DNA of 64,000 nucleotides, taken from Jannaschia maritima (GTDB lineage: Bacteria; Pseudomonadota; Alphaproteobacteria; Rhodobacterales; Rhodobacteraceae). How positions within the stretch are numbered: the stretch's first letter is position 1; each line of letters opens with the position of its first letter. The notes under the pieces were generated by a model, which was not told the origin of the DNA, made no database searches, and saw nothing but the letters and a program-made list of their open reading frames with translations. Location of the stretch: the NCBI RefSeq assembly GCF_030973515.1, contig NZ_JARGZA010000001.1, positions 124,001 to 188,000 on the forward strand, read 5' to 3'. The position numbers were made by a program, and so were the translations under genes. Below are positions 8,802-19,817 of the stretch, piece after piece.

Positions 8802-9266
8802 ATGAAGCTTAGCACCAAGGGCCGCTACGCGATGGTCGCCCTGACGGATCTGGCGTTCCAGGGACCCGACTCCCTGTCCACGCTGGGCGACGTGTCCCGC
8901 CGCCAGGACATCAGCCTGCCCTATCTGGAACAGCTCTTCGTGAAGCTGCGGCGCTCTGGCCTGGTGGTCAGCGTGCGCGGGCCCGGCGGGGGCTATCGCC
9001 TCGCGCGTCCGCCGAGTGAGATCCGGGTCTACGACATCCTGGCTGCCGTGGACGAGAAGGTGGACGCGATGCAGAAGGGACCCGCGGCGTCGGGCGGCGC
9101 GTCCGGCAGCCGGGCGCAGAGCATGACGAACCGGTTGTGGGAATCGCTGTCCGCCCATGTCTATGTCTTCCTGCACCAGACGCGGCTGTCGGACGTGGTC
9201 GGCAACGACCTGACGCCGTGCCCGGCCGTGCCCAACCTGTTCCAGGTCGTGGACGAGCGGGAGTGA
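8802..9266 (+). CDS. iscR: Rrf2/IscR-type regulator without the canonical Cys ligands
   Basis: A 154-residue Rrf2-family winged-helix regulator that heads the suf operon, where IscR-type proteins sense Fe-S status. The start MKLSTKGRYAMVALTDLA, the recognition helix region ISLPYLEQLFVKLRRSGLV and the wing RGPGGGYRLAR are typical. The segment that normally holds three cysteines (C-x5-C-x5-C) reads DAMQKGPAASGGASGSRAQS and has none; the only cysteine is residue 140 in LTPCPAVP. Rhodobacter IscR is also reported to bind its cluster atypically, so loss of the triad appears to be a lineage trait. ATG at 8802 follows GGAGGG. The stop overlaps the next start (GTGA). Confidence 0.9.
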   Translation: MKLSTKGRYAMVALTDLAFQGPDSLSTLGDVSRRQDISLPYLEQLFVKLRRSGLVVSVRGPGGGYRLARPPSEIRVYDILAAVDEKVDAMQKGPAASGGASGSRAQSMTNRLWESLSAHVYVFLHQTRLSDVVGNDLTPCPAVPNLFQVVDERE

Positions 9267-10306
9267 TCGGCGGGCCCCGCGTCTATCTCGACTGGAACGC
9301 GACCGCGCCGCTGCGGCCGGAGGCACGCGATGCGATGGTGGCGGCGATGGACCTGGTCGGCAACCCGTCCTCCGTCCATGCCGAAGGGCGTGCCGCCACT
9401 GCCCTGATCGAACGCGCCCGCGCCCAGATCGCCCGGGCCATGGGCGCGCAGGGCGCCGACGTCGTCTTCACCTCCGGCGCGACGGAGGCCGCGGCCCTCG
9501 CGATGGCGGGCCGCGGGCTGAAGATCGCGCCGGTGGAGCACGAAGCGGTCCTGGCCTGGGGGGATGCCGCGCTCGTCGTGGACGGGGACGGCCGGGTCGC
9601 GGTGGACGACCCCCCGGCCACCGCGCTGCAATCGGCCAACAGCGAGACGGGCGTGATGCAGACGCTCCCCCCCGGCCTCGCCGTCAGCGACTGGACGCAA
9701 TCCTTCGGCAAGCGCCCTTGCGCCTTCGACTGGTCGGGCGTCGACATGGTCGTGGTCAGCGCGCACAAGCTCGGCGGGCCCAAGGGGATCGGCGCGCTCG
9801 TGATGCGCCGCGGACTGGACGTCGCGGCCCGCATCCGGGGCGGTGGCCAGGAGATGGGGCGCCGCTCCGGAACGCAGAACGTGGTCGGCATCGCGGGATT
9901 CGGGGCCGCCGCCTCGGCGGCGGCCCGCGACGTGGACGGGGGCGTCTGGGACGGGGTTGCGCAACTTAGAACTTTTCTAGAAACAAGTCTTGCGGCGCCG
10001 GAGGGCCCGACTATTTCCGTTGGGAAGGGCGCGGACCGGCTGCCCAACACGTCCTGCCTGATCACGCCGGGCTGGCCCGGCGCGACGCAGGTGATGGCGA
10101 TGGACCTGGCCGGGTTCGCGGTATCGGCGGGATCGGCCTGTTCCAGCGGCAAGGTCCGGTCCAGCGCGGTGCTGGGGGCGATGGGATACGGGGCGGGCCA
10201 GGCCGACTGCGCGATCCGCGTCAGCCTGGGCCCCACGACGACGGCCGAGGAGGTGGAGCGTTTCGCGCGGGCCTTCCTGACGGCGAGGGATAGGAGACGG
10301 CGATGA
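9263..10306 (+). CDS. Cysteine desulfurase (class I, NifS/IscS-like)
   Basis: A 347-residue PLP enzyme that removes sulfur from cysteine for cluster assembly. It shows the N-terminal [16 protein letters not shown], the PLP lysine in [26 protein letters not shown], and the catalytic-cysteine loop [14 protein letters not shown] of class I desulfurases. It is shorter than E. coli IscS, as is normal for the paralogue found in Rhodobacterales suf operons. The GTG at 9263 overlaps the iscR stop (GTGA). The last four bases overlap the sufB start (ATGA). The operon therefore contains two desulfurases: this one and SufS. Confidence 0.92.
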   Translation: MIGGPRVYLDWNATAPLRPEARDAMVAAMDLVGNPSSVHAEGRAATALIERARAQIARAMGAQGADVVFTSGATEAAALAMAGRGLKIAPVEHEAVLAWGDAALVVDGDGRVAVDDPPATALQSANSETGVMQTLPPGLAVSDWTQSFGKRPCAFDWSGVDMVVVSAHKLGGPKGIGALVMRRGLDVAARIRGGGQEMGRRSGTQNVVGIAGFGAAASAAARDVDGGVWDGVAQLRTFLETSLAAPEGPTISVGKGADRLPNTSCLITPGWPGATQVMAMDLAGFAVSAGSACSSGKVRSSAVLGAMGYGAGQADCAIRVSLGPTTTAEEVERFARAFLTARDRRRR

Positions 10307-11817
10307 ACGCTTTGGACACCGATATCCGCGAGGGCGTCGATCGGGACACCGTGGAGGCCGTGAAGTCCCTGTCGGGGACCTACAAGCACGGCTGGAACAC
10401 CGAGATCGAGATGGAGTACGCCCCCAAGGGCTTGTCGGAGGACATCGTACGCCTGATCTCCGCCAAGAACGACGAGCCCGAGTGGATGCTGGAATGGCGC
10501 CTGGACGCCTATCGCCGCTGGACCAAGCTGCGCGAGCCGCGTTGGGCGATGGTCCAGTACCCGGAGATCGACTTCCAGGACCAGTACTACTATGCCCGGC
10601 CGGCCAGCATGGCCGAAAAGCCGAAATCCCTCGATGAGGTCGATCCGAAGCTCCTGGAAACCTACAAGAAGCTCGGGATCCCCCTCAAGGAGCAGGCGAT
10701 CCTGGCCGGCGTCGAGGCCCCGGAGGGGGCGGACGACCGCAAGGTCGCGGTCGACGCCGTGTTCGACTCCGTGTCCGTGGGGACGACCTTCCAGAAGGAG
10801 CTGGCCAAGGCCGGCGTGATCTTCTGCTCCATCTCGGAGGCGGTGCGCGAGCATCCGGACCTCGTGCGCAAGTACCTGGGCTCCGTGATCCCCGCATCCG
10901 ACAACTACTATGCCACGTTGAACGCCGCCGTCTTCTCGGACGGCAGCTTTGTCTACGTCCCCAAGGGCGTGCGATGCCCCATGGAATTGTCCACCTATTT
11001 CCGCATCAACGCCGAAAACACCGGCCAGTTCGAGCGCACGTTGATCATCGCCGACGAAGGGTCCTACGTGTCCTACCTCGAAGGATGCACCGCGCCGCAG
11101 CGCGACACCGCGCAGCTTCACGCCGCCTGCGTGGAGCTCGTGCTGATGGACGACGCCGAGATCAAGTATTCCACGGTCCAGAACTGGTATCCGGGCGACG
11201 AGGACGGCAAGGGCGGGATCTATAACTTCGTGACCAAGCGCGCCGATTGCCGCGGCAAGCGGTCCAAGGTCATGTGGACGCAGGTCGAGACCGGCTCCGC
11301 CGTGACCTGGAAGTACCCGTCCTGCATCCTGCGCGGCGACGACAGCCAGGGCGAGTTCTATTCGATCGCCATCGCCAACAACATGCAGCAGGCGGACACC
11401 GGCACGAAGATGGTCCACCTGGGGAAGAACACGAAGTCGCGGATCGTGTCGAAGGGGATCAGCGCGGGGCGTGCGCAGAACACCTATCGCGGCCTCGTGT
11501 CGATGCATCCGAAGGCGAAGGATTCGCGAAACTACACCCAGTGCGACAGCCTGCTGATCGGCTCCGCCTGCGGGGCGCACACGGTCCCCTACATCGAGGT
11601 CAGGAACAACAGCAGCCGGGTGGAGCACGAGGCCACCACGTCGAAGGTGGACGACGACCAGTTGTTCTATTGCCGGTCGCGCGGGATGGACGAGGAGGAG
11701 GCCGTGGCCCTCGTCGTGAACGGGTTCTGCAAGGAGGTCCTGCAGGCCCTGCCGATGGAGTTCGCGATGGAGGCCCAGCAACTGGTCGCCATCTCGCTCG
11801 AAGGATCGGTCGGTTGA
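10303..11817 (+). CDS. sufB: Fe-S cluster scaffold subunit SufB
   Basis: SufB is the main scaffold of the SufBC2D complex, on which Fe-S clusters are built in the cytoplasm. The 504-residue sequence is full length and includes [75 protein letters not shown] and near the C-terminus [20 protein letters not shown]. The cysteine in 'EGCTAP' is the proposed sulfur acceptor region. It overlaps the preceding desulfurase and the following small gene by four bases each. Confidence 0.97.
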   Translation: MNALDTDIREGVDRDTVEAVKSLSGTYKHGWNTEIEMEYAPKGLSEDIVRLISAKNDEPEWMLEWRLDAYRRWTKLREPRWAMVQYPEIDFQDQYYYARPASMAEKPKSLDEVDPKLLETYKKLGIPLKEQAILAGVEAPEGADDRKVAVDAVFDSVSVGTTFQKELAKAGVIFCSISEAVREHPDLVRKYLGSVIPASDNYYATLNAAVFSDGSFVYVPKGVRCPMELSTYFRINAENTGQFERTLIIADEGSYVSYLEGCTAPQRDTAQLHAACVELVLMDDAEIKYSTVQNWYPGDEDGKGGIYNFVTKRADCRGKRSKVMWTQVETGSAVTWKYPSCILRGDDSQGEFYSIAIANNMQQADTGTKMVHLGKNTKSRIVSKGISAGRAQNTYRGLVSMHPKAKDSRNYTQCDSLLIGSACGAHTVPYIEVRNNSSRVEHEATTSKVDDDQLFYCRSRGMDEEEAVALVVNGFCKEVLQALPMEFAMEAQQLVAISLEGSVG

Positions 11818-12083
11818 GGGCGCCGCGCAGGGACATCCACGACCGGGGCGAGGCGGCGGACTATGCCCGCAGGTTGGAAGCCACGGGCACGGACACGAAG
11901 AAGGCCGCCGCCCACGCGCAGGCCCTGGCGCTGGCGTTGAAGGAGATCCGCGCCTCCGACCGCGAGCTGTTCGATATCGGGTTGAAGAACGCGCCGACGC
12001 GTCTGTTCGACATCCCCTCGGTCGTGATCGGCATCGGCATCGGCGCGATGTTCGGCCTGTTCATAGGCGCGGGCGGCCTCTGA
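11814..12083 (+). CDS. Small tail-anchored protein in suf operon (unknown)
   Basis: About 89 residues if it starts at the TTG at 11814, which overlaps the sufB stop (TTGA). The start is uncertain; no ATG occurs early in the frame. An N-terminal helical part ([20 protein letters not shown], then [13 protein letters not shown]) is followed by a C-terminal hydrophobic segment ([20 protein letters not shown]). The layout 'L..TGT....A.A.A.A' plus a membrane anchor loosely recalls DUF1640/MCUR1-like proteins, but this is only a resemblance. Lying inside a tightly overlapped operon, it is probably a real gene that may tether Suf components to the membrane. Confidence 0.6.
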   Translation: MRAPRRDIHDRGEAADYARRLEATGTDTKKAAAHAQALALALKEIRASDRELFDIGLKNAPTRLFDIPSVVIGIGIGAMFGLFIGAGGL

Positions 12084-12105
12084 CGAAGGCGGGGGCCGTG
12101 CGACG

Positions 12106-12459
12106 ATGATCATCCCGTCCCCCCTGGACGTGCTCCGGGCGCTGCCGCGGATCGGCCTGCACTTGGCCGCGCCCGCCATGGTCATGGGCGCGGTGTGCGG
12201 CAGCCTCGTGGACCTGCTGCTGGGACATTCGGGCTATCCCTTGGCCATCGCGGGCGTAGTCGCGGGACCGGTGGCCTTCGCGCTGGCCATCAACGCGCTG
12301 CACCGCGCGGAGGACGCGCACCGGGACGACATGGCGGACATGGCGGAACGCTATCGCCAGACGCAGACGAAGGAACGCATGGCCGCCGCACGGCGGCGCG
12401 GCGAGTTGATCGAACTGAACGAACGCCGCCCGGCGCGGCGTGGGAAAGATGGGGAATGA
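12106..12459 (+). CDS. Small membrane protein in suf operon (unknown)
   Basis: A 117-residue protein I do not recognise. Residues about 15-70 form two transmembrane helices (APAMVMGAVCGSLVDLLL and LAIAGVVAGPVAFALAINAL), followed by a highly charged, probably cytoplasmic helix rich in Arg, Glu and Asp. It sits between sufB and sufC, 23 bases after the previous small gene and 4 bases before the sufC start. Its position and G+C pattern match the operon, so it is likely expressed with the Suf machinery. No domain or catalytic motif is visible. Confidence 0.62.
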   Translation: MIIPSPLDVLRALPRIGLHLAAPAMVMGAVCGSLVDLLLGHSGYPLAIAGVVAGPVAFALAINALHRAEDAHRDDMADMAERYRQTQTKERMAAARRRGELIELNERRPARRGKDGE

Positions 12460-12463
12460 CACG

Positions 12464-13218
<755 letters not shown>

Positions 13219-13219
<1 letters not shown>

Positions 13220-14469
13220 TGGCCGCACCCGCCATGAAGGTCGCCGACGACCGGCTGGCGACCCTGCCCGATCCGCAGGGGCAGGGCTGGCTGGTCGATG
13301 CGCGCCGCGACGCGCTGGACCGGCTGCGGGCCGTGGGCCTTCCGGGGCGGCGCGACGAGTATTGGCGCTATACCGATCCGAGGCCGTTCACCGCGCCCGA
13401 ACCCCGGGTCGACGGGCGGCCCGACGACGACGTGGATCTCGACCTCGGCGACGCTTTCCTGATCGAGGTCGGGCCCCATGGCATCGCCTGGGATACCGGC
13501 GCCGTCCCCGAGGGATTGGAGATCGACACCCTGTCCCGCGCGGGCGAGATCGACATCCACTGGGCGCGCGACCTCTATGGGACGCTCGAGGCCGCAGGGT
13601 CCCGGCCCGTCTCGCGCCCCTTGGGCATGCTGACCACCGCCGCGGCCACCGACGGCGTACTCCTGCGCGCATTCGGCGTCGTGGACCGTCGGGTCCACGT
13701 GACGTACGCACCGCAGGCCGATGCCGTGCTGCACCATGTCGTGCGTGTGGAAGCCGACGCGGCGGTCACGATCGTCGAGACCGGCAATCCCGGCGCGCGG
13801 CACGACACCGCCTGGGAATGCGACGTCGCGGATGCGGGGGCGCTGCATCACGTCCGCATCCAGGGGCGGACGCCCGGATGCCACGCCAACACGCATGTGT
13901 TCGCCCGGTTGGGCGCGGGATCCATCCTGCGTTCGTTCACCCTTTCGGCGGGCGGCGACCTGACGCGGAACGAGGCGACGATCGACGTCACCGGCGACGA
14001 CGCCTCCGCCACGATCGGCGGGGCGGCCTTCGGCGAAGGCGCGTTCCATCACGACGACACGGTCTTCGTGACCCACGGCGCCTTGAACGGCGAATCCCGT
14101 CAGGTCTTCAAGAAGGTTCTGCGTTCGGGTGCGACGGGCGTCTTCCAGGGCAAGATCCTGGTAAAGGAAGGGGCGCAGAAGACGGACGGCTATCAGATCA
14201 GCCAGTCGCTCCTGCTGGACGACGACGCGGTGTTCCTGGCGAAGCCGGAACTCGAGATCTACGCCGACGACGTCGCCTGCTCGCACGGATCCACCACCGG
14301 CGCCATCGACGAGACCGCGCTCTTCTACCTTCGCTCCCGCGGGGTCCCGCACGACCAGGCGGTGACCCTGCTGGTCCTGTCCTTCCTGGCGGAGGCCGTG
14401 GACGAGATCGAGGACGAAGCCCTGCGCGCCGCCGTGACCGACCTGATGGCGGAGTGGTTGCGCGGCTGA
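13219..14469 (+). CDS. sufD: Fe-S assembly protein SufD
   Basis: SufD partners SufB and SufC in the cluster-building scaffold and helps iron entry. The 416-residue protein is less conserved than SufB, as is usual. It contains RDEYWRYTDPRPF near the N-terminus, the beta-helix core, and a clear C-terminal signature CSHGSTTGAIDETALFYLRS with RGVPHDQAVTLLVLSFLAE. It overlaps both neighbours by one base (TGATG at each end), so translation is probably coupled through the whole operon. Confidence 0.95.
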
Positions 14470-15021
14470 TGGCCGTCACCACCGACATCCCGCGGGCCTG
14501 GATCCGGCCTGCCCGTGTCATGCGCGAACGCCTGGCCGGTGGCGCGGACGAGAAGGTGGCCTTCGTCTACGTGGCTGCGGCCAGCGTGCTGGGATTCGTG
14601 GCGCAGTTGCCCGCTCTGGTGCGGCGCGCCCGCGAACCCGATCCCACCCTCGATGCCGCGATCGCGGCGGAGGCCGGTTCGGGTCGCATCCTCACCGTCC
14701 CGTCGGAGCTGGCCGATGCCAAGTTCGAAGCGCTCGTCTCCAGCGCGCTGGCCGGTTGGATCTTCTTCGTGCCGCTGCTGCTGTACGTGGTGGCGCAACT
14801 GACCCATTGGATCGCCCGTCTGTTCGGCGGGCGGGGCACGGCGGCCCGCGCGCGGCACGCGCTGTTCTGGTCGTTCCTTTGCACGATGCCATTGATGCTG
14901 CTCGCCGGCCTGACGACCGGCTTCGTCGGTCCCGGCATCCAATCCACGATCGTGGGCGTGGCGACCCTGTCGCTGTTCGCCTGGATCTGGTCTCAATCCC
15001 TCTACGTCGCGGAGACGCCCG

Positions 15022-15029
<8 letters not shown>
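14469..15029 (+). CDS. YIP1-family membrane protein in suf operon
   Basis: A 186-residue protein with about four transmembrane helices after a short polar N-terminus. Hydrophobic stretches include VAFVYVAAASVLGFVAQLPA, WIFFVPLLLYVVAQL, FCTMPLMLLAGLTTGF-like and VGVATLSLFAWIWSQSLYV. The spacing and the charged loop RLFGGRGTAARARHALFWS fit Yip1/YIP1-domain proteins. This position between sufD and sufS recurs in Rhodobacterales, but its job in Fe-S metabolism is unknown. It overlaps sufD by one base and sufS by eight. Confidence 0.75.
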
Positions 15030-16242
<1,213 letters not shown>

Positions 16243-16329
16243 GGATCCCATGACCCGGCAGCGGGCGGGGGCCCTGGGGTGGCCGGACGACCGCCGACCA
16301 GCGGTTGGTGATTGAGGCCGGAAATCGCC

Positions 16330-19020
16330 ATGACCCCCTCTCGCGCACCCATACCGTTCGACCCCGCCGCCGGCCGGCGCGTCGTGGACGCCGTCGCGCC
16401 GCCGCCCGCGTGGCGTGACCTGATCGAAGGTACGGCCGGATGCTCTCCTTTCCTCGCCGCCGCGATGACGAAGGAGCGCGACTGGCTCGACGCGCTTTGG
16501 GGGACCGATCCCGCCACGGCCTTGGACGACGTGATCGACGTCATGCGCCAGTCCACCGACGCCGCGCGTGCGTTGCGGACCGCCAAGCGCCGCGCCGCCC
16601 TTGTGGTGGGGCTGGCCGACCTGGGCGGCATCTGGTCCGGCGCCCGGGCGATGACCCAATGGACCCGCTTCGCCGATGCATGCGTCGCCGCTGCGCTCGA
16701 CGCGGCGGGGTCCAGGCACCTCCGACGGGCAGACACGGAGCAGACGGAACGCAGACGTGTAGCAGACGACGGTCTGACCGTCTTCGCCATGGGCAAGATG
16801 GGCGCGGGGGAGCTGAACTATTCCTCCGACATCGACCTGATATGCCTTTACGATCAGGACCGATACGATCCCTCCGACTATGCCGACGCGCGGACCTCGT
16901 ACGTCAAGACCGTCCGCGCCGCCTGCCGCCTCCTGTCCGACGTCACCGCCGACGGCTACGTCTTCCGCACCGACCTGCGCCTCCGTCCGGACCCGGCCTC
17001 CACCCCGGTCGTCCTGTCGATGGAGGCCGCGTTGCGATACTACGAAGCCGTCGGTCGGACGTGGGAGCGGGCGGCTTGGATCAAGGGCCGGCCCTGTGCG
17101 GGGGACTTGGCGGCAGGGGACCGGTTCCGGTCGGAACTGACCCCGTTCGTGTGGCGTCGGCATCTGGACTTCGCGGCGATCCAGGACGCGCACGACATGC
17201 GGTTGGCGATCAGGGAGGCCAAGCGCCTGCCCGAGGCATGGCGCCTGTCGGGCCATGACCTGAAGCTGGGGCAGGGCGGCATCCGAGAGATCGAGTTCTT
17301 CACCCAGACCCGACAACTGATCGCCGGCGGCCGCGACCCGTCCCTCCGCGTCCGCGGCACGGTCGACGGTCTGCACGCGCTCGAGGATGCGGGCTGGATC
17401 ACCGCGGACGAGGCGGCCGAACTGACGGCGGCGTATGCCAGTCTCCGGGACGTGGAACATCGCCTGCAGATGGTCACCGACACCCAGACGCACCGCATGC
17501 CCACCGATGCGGACGGCCTGCGGCGCATCGCGAACTTCCTCGGCACCGATGACGTCGGCGCATTCGAAGCCGGTCTCACCCGCACGCTCCGCTCAGTCGA
17601 GCGCTTGACCGACCCGTTCTTCCGCCCCCGCGGCGAAAATTCACGATCCCCCAAAACGGACATCGAGCCCTGGCTGAATTCCTGGCGCGCCTATCCGGCG
17701 CTGCGTACCGAACGGGCCCGTGCGTCGCTACGCAGGATCGCGCCGGTGCTGGCGGACGGTTTCGCCACCGCTGCTGCCCCGGCGGAAGCCGTCGGCGCGT
17801 TCGATACCTTCCTCCGCGGCCTGCCTGCCGGGGCTCAGCTCTTCGCCTTGTTCGAAGCGAACCCGACCCTCGTGGATCTGGTGATCGACATCCTCGCCGC
17901 CGCGCCCGCATTGCGCGCGCACTTGGCGGAGAACGCGATCATACTGGATGCGGTGTTGGACGGATCGTTCTTCGCCCCCTTGGAGGATCCGCCACCGCCG
18001 CCCGAGGCGGACGGCTTCGAGGCGGGGCTTGATGCGTTGCGCCGTTGGCATCGGGAGCATCACTTCCGCATCGGGGTCCACCTCCTGCGCGGTCTGGCCT
18101 CGCCCGACGATGCCGCGGCCGCCTATGCCGGCTTGGCCTCCGCGACGGTGGAGGCCGCCCATCGCATCGCCGAGGCCGAGACGACCCGCCGCTACGGCAC
18201 GGTTCCGGATCAGGAGATTGCGGTCCTCGCACTTGGATCGCTCGGTGCGGGTCACCTGTCCGCGACGTCCGATCTCGATCTGATCGTCTTGCATCATGGG
18301 GGCGATGGCGTGTCCGACGGTCCACGCACGTTGGCGCCCGCCCAATGGGCCGCGCGGTTCGCTCAGATCCTCGTGACGACGTTGTCCACCCCGACCGCCG
18401 AGGGTCGCCTGTACGACGTCGACATGCGCTTGCGACCGTCGGGGCGGCAGGGCCCCGTGGCGGTCACCCTCGAGGCGTTCCGAACCTATCATGCGAAGGA
18501 CGCATGGGTCTGGGAACACCTCGCCCTGACCCGGGCCCGCTCGCTCGCTGGTCCCGCGGAACTGCAAATGGCCATCGAGGAGGTTCGCCGCGAGGTCGTG
18601 ACGGCATCGAGATACGACCTGCCGACCGTCGTCTCCCAACTCGCCGAGATGCGGGGGCGTATCGCAGAAGCGGGGGGACGACCCGGCGACCTGCGCGACG
18701 TCGAACTCGCCGCGCAAGCGAACGCACTCGCTTCGAAGGATGTCCGCCGCAGTATACTCTCCCACCTGTCCGGAACCGGTTGGCTGCTGCCGGCCGAGCG
18801 GGGGGAACTTCGAATTGCAGCAGAACTCCACCAGACCCTGAGGACGTGCGTTCGGCTTCTCGGGACTGCCGATCACCGTTCCCTCCCCCAGGCAGGATGG
18901 TCCTTCGTCCTCCGCGTGATGGGATACGACTCCCCGGAAGCCCTCGACGCCGCCCTGGACGACGCGACCGGCCGCGCGGGGGTCGCAATCGATGCGGCGA
19001 TCGCCCGCATCCGAGGCTAG
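16330..19020 (+). CDS. glnE: Bifunctional glutamine synthetase adenylyltransferase/deadenylyltransferase
   Basis: GlnE adds and removes AMP on glutamine synthetase in response to PII and glutamine. The 896-residue protein has two nucleotidyltransferase halves. The N-terminal one carries FAMGKMGAGELNYSSDIDLI (about residues 150-170); the C-terminal one ALGSLGAGHLSATSDLDLIV (about 630-650). Each has the metal-binding D-x-D, and VDMRLRPSGRQGPVAV follows the second. The ATG at 16330 was preferred to an in-frame TTG at 16312. Unusually, four copies of GCAGACN5 spaced exactly 11 bases run through codons near residues 133-147, just before the first catalytic motif. Confidence 0.95.
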   Translation: MTPSRAPIPFDPAAGRRVVDAVAPPPAWRDLIEGTAGCSPFLAAAMTKERDWLDALWGTDPATALDDVIDVMRQSTDAARALRTAKRRAALVVGLADLGGIWSGARAMTQWTRFADACVAAALDAAGSRHLRRADTEQTERRRVADDGLTVFAMGKMGAGELNYSSDIDLICLYDQDRYDPSDYADARTSYVKTVRAACRLLSDVTADGYVFRTDLRLRPDPASTPVVLSMEAALRYYEAVGRTWERAAWIKGRPCAGDLAAGDRFRSELTPFVWRRHLDFAAIQDAHDMRLAIREAKRLPEAWRLSGHDLKLGQGGIREIEFFTQTRQLIAGGRDPSLRVRGTVDGLHALEDAGWITADEAAELTAAYASLRDVEHRLQMVTDTQTHRMPTDADGLRRIANFLGTDDVGAFEAGLTRTLRSVERLTDPFFRPRGENSRSPKTDIEPWLNSWRAYPALRTERARASLRRIAPVLADGFATAAAPAEAVGAFDTFLRGLPAGAQLFALFEANPTLVDLVIDILAAAPALRAHLAENAIILDAVLDGSFFAPLEDPPPPPEADGFEAGLDALRRWHREHHFRIGVHLLRGLASPDDAAAAYAGLASATVEAAHRIAEAETTRRYGTVPDQEIAVLALGSLGAGHLSATSDLDLIVLHHGGDGVSDGPRTLAPAQWAARFAQILVTTLSTPTAEGRLYDVDMRLRPSGRQGPVAVTLEAFRTYHAKDAWVWEHLALTRARSLAGPAELQMAIEEVRREVVTASRYDLPTVVSQLAEMRGRIAEAGGRPGDLRDVELAAQANALASKDVRRSILSHLSGTGWLLPAERGELRIAAELHQTLRTCVRLLGTADHRSLPQAGWSFVLRVMGYDSPEALDAALDDATGRAGVAIDAAIARIRG
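16729..16767. repeat. GCAGAC repeats with exact 11-base period inside glnE
   Basis: GCAGAC occurs at 16729, 16740, 16751 and 16762, each 11 bases apart, preceded by TCCGACGG. Eleven is not a multiple of three, so the repeats encode a non-repeating, polar peptide within GlnE. A second array of the same type lies at 35362-35389 in non-coding DNA. Confidence 0.8.
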
Positions 19021-19032
19021 GGCGCGATCACC

Positions 19033-19299
19033 ATGCGCGATGCGTACGACCCGAAGGGCCTCATCTCGGAGGCCTATGAGATCGACGGCATCGGTCTGCC
19101 CGAATGCCGCTCGATCTTCCTGGATTGGGCCCTGTCGCACGACGGCGATCCGTCCGTCGCGCTGGCTAGGCTGATCGCGCGTCATGCCGACCCTGAGCCT
19201 GGCCATCCCATGTCGCAGGTCCTGCGCGAAGCCCTCGGGACGGCACCGACGGGACGTCGGGGCGGACGACGGGGTAGGGTAGGGGACGATCCCTCCTAG
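19033..19299 (+). CDS. Small conserved hypothetical protein
   Basis: An 88-residue protein 12 bases after glnE and likely co-transcribed with it. It has an N-terminal half with DPKGLISEAYEIDGIGLPEC and SIFLDWALSHDGDP, and a basic Gly/Arg-rich C-terminal tail. I do not recognise a named domain. The stop codon overlaps the stop of the convergent carbonic anhydrase gene within a single CTAG. Confidence 0.7.
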   Translation: MRDAYDPKGLISEAYEIDGIGLPECRSIFLDWALSHDGDPSVALARLIARHADPEPGHPMSQVLREALGTAPTGRRGGRRGRVGDDPS

Positions 19300-19817
19300 G
19301 GGATGGGTCGCAGCCCCGCCGCGAACCGTGCCGCGTTGCGTCGATAGCCGACAGCCGAGTCCAGCAGCTGTTCCCGCACTGCGACATCCATCTCGCGGAC
19401 GCCCTTCGCCGGTGCGCCGAGTATCATCGTCCCCGGCGGAAACGTCTTCCCCTCCGTCACCAACGCCCCGGCGCCGACGAGGCATCCATCCCCAAGGACC
19501 GCGCCGTTCAGGACCGTGGCCCCCATGCCGATCAACACCCCGCGGCCCAACGTGCATCCGTGCAGGATGGCCCCATGGCCGATGGTGCAATCCGGCCCTA
19601 TGGTGAGTGGGAACCCCATATCCGTATGCAGGATGCACCCCTCCTGCACGTTCGATCCCCGGCCCACCGTGATGCGTTCGTTGTCCCCCCGCAGGGTCGC
19701 GGTGAACCAGACCGACGACTGCGCCGCGAGGACGACGTCACCGATCACGTTGGCATCCGAAGCGACCCATGCCCCGTCTTCGACCGTCGGGCGAACACCG
19801 TCCAGTTCCCAGATCAT
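19296..19817 (-). CDS. Gamma carbonic anhydrase family protein
   Basis: A 173-residue left-handed beta-helix protein of the gamma-CA/PaaY/YrdA family. Hexapeptide repeats run through the middle. The three zinc-binding histidines are recognisable in CILHTD and in [10 protein letters not shown]. Active gamma carbonic anhydrases hydrate CO2, but many relatives of this short type have no proven activity. Its ATG overlaps the gmk stop (ATGA), so it is translated with gmk. The 3' end meets the convergent small gene at 19296-19299. Confidence 0.9.
   Translation of the reverse strand: MIWELDGVRPTVEDGAWVASDANVIGDVVLAAQSSVWFTATLRGDNERITVGRGSNVQEGCILHTDMGFPLTIGPDCTIGHGAILHGCTLGRGVLIGMGATVLNGAVLGDGCLVGAGALVTEGKTFPPGTMILGAPAKGVREMDVAVREQLLDSAVGYRRNAARFAAGLRPIP

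Noticed and set aside
9283-11781. Long minus-strand open frame (832 codons) opposite the suf genes
   Set aside because: It is antisense to three strongly conserved genes, has no family motifs, and is explained by third-position G/C bias that removes stop codons.
16250-16315. Short open frame between sufS and glnE
   Set aside because: About 21 codons with no conserved sequence; it is not a remnant of the DUF59 or sufA genes.
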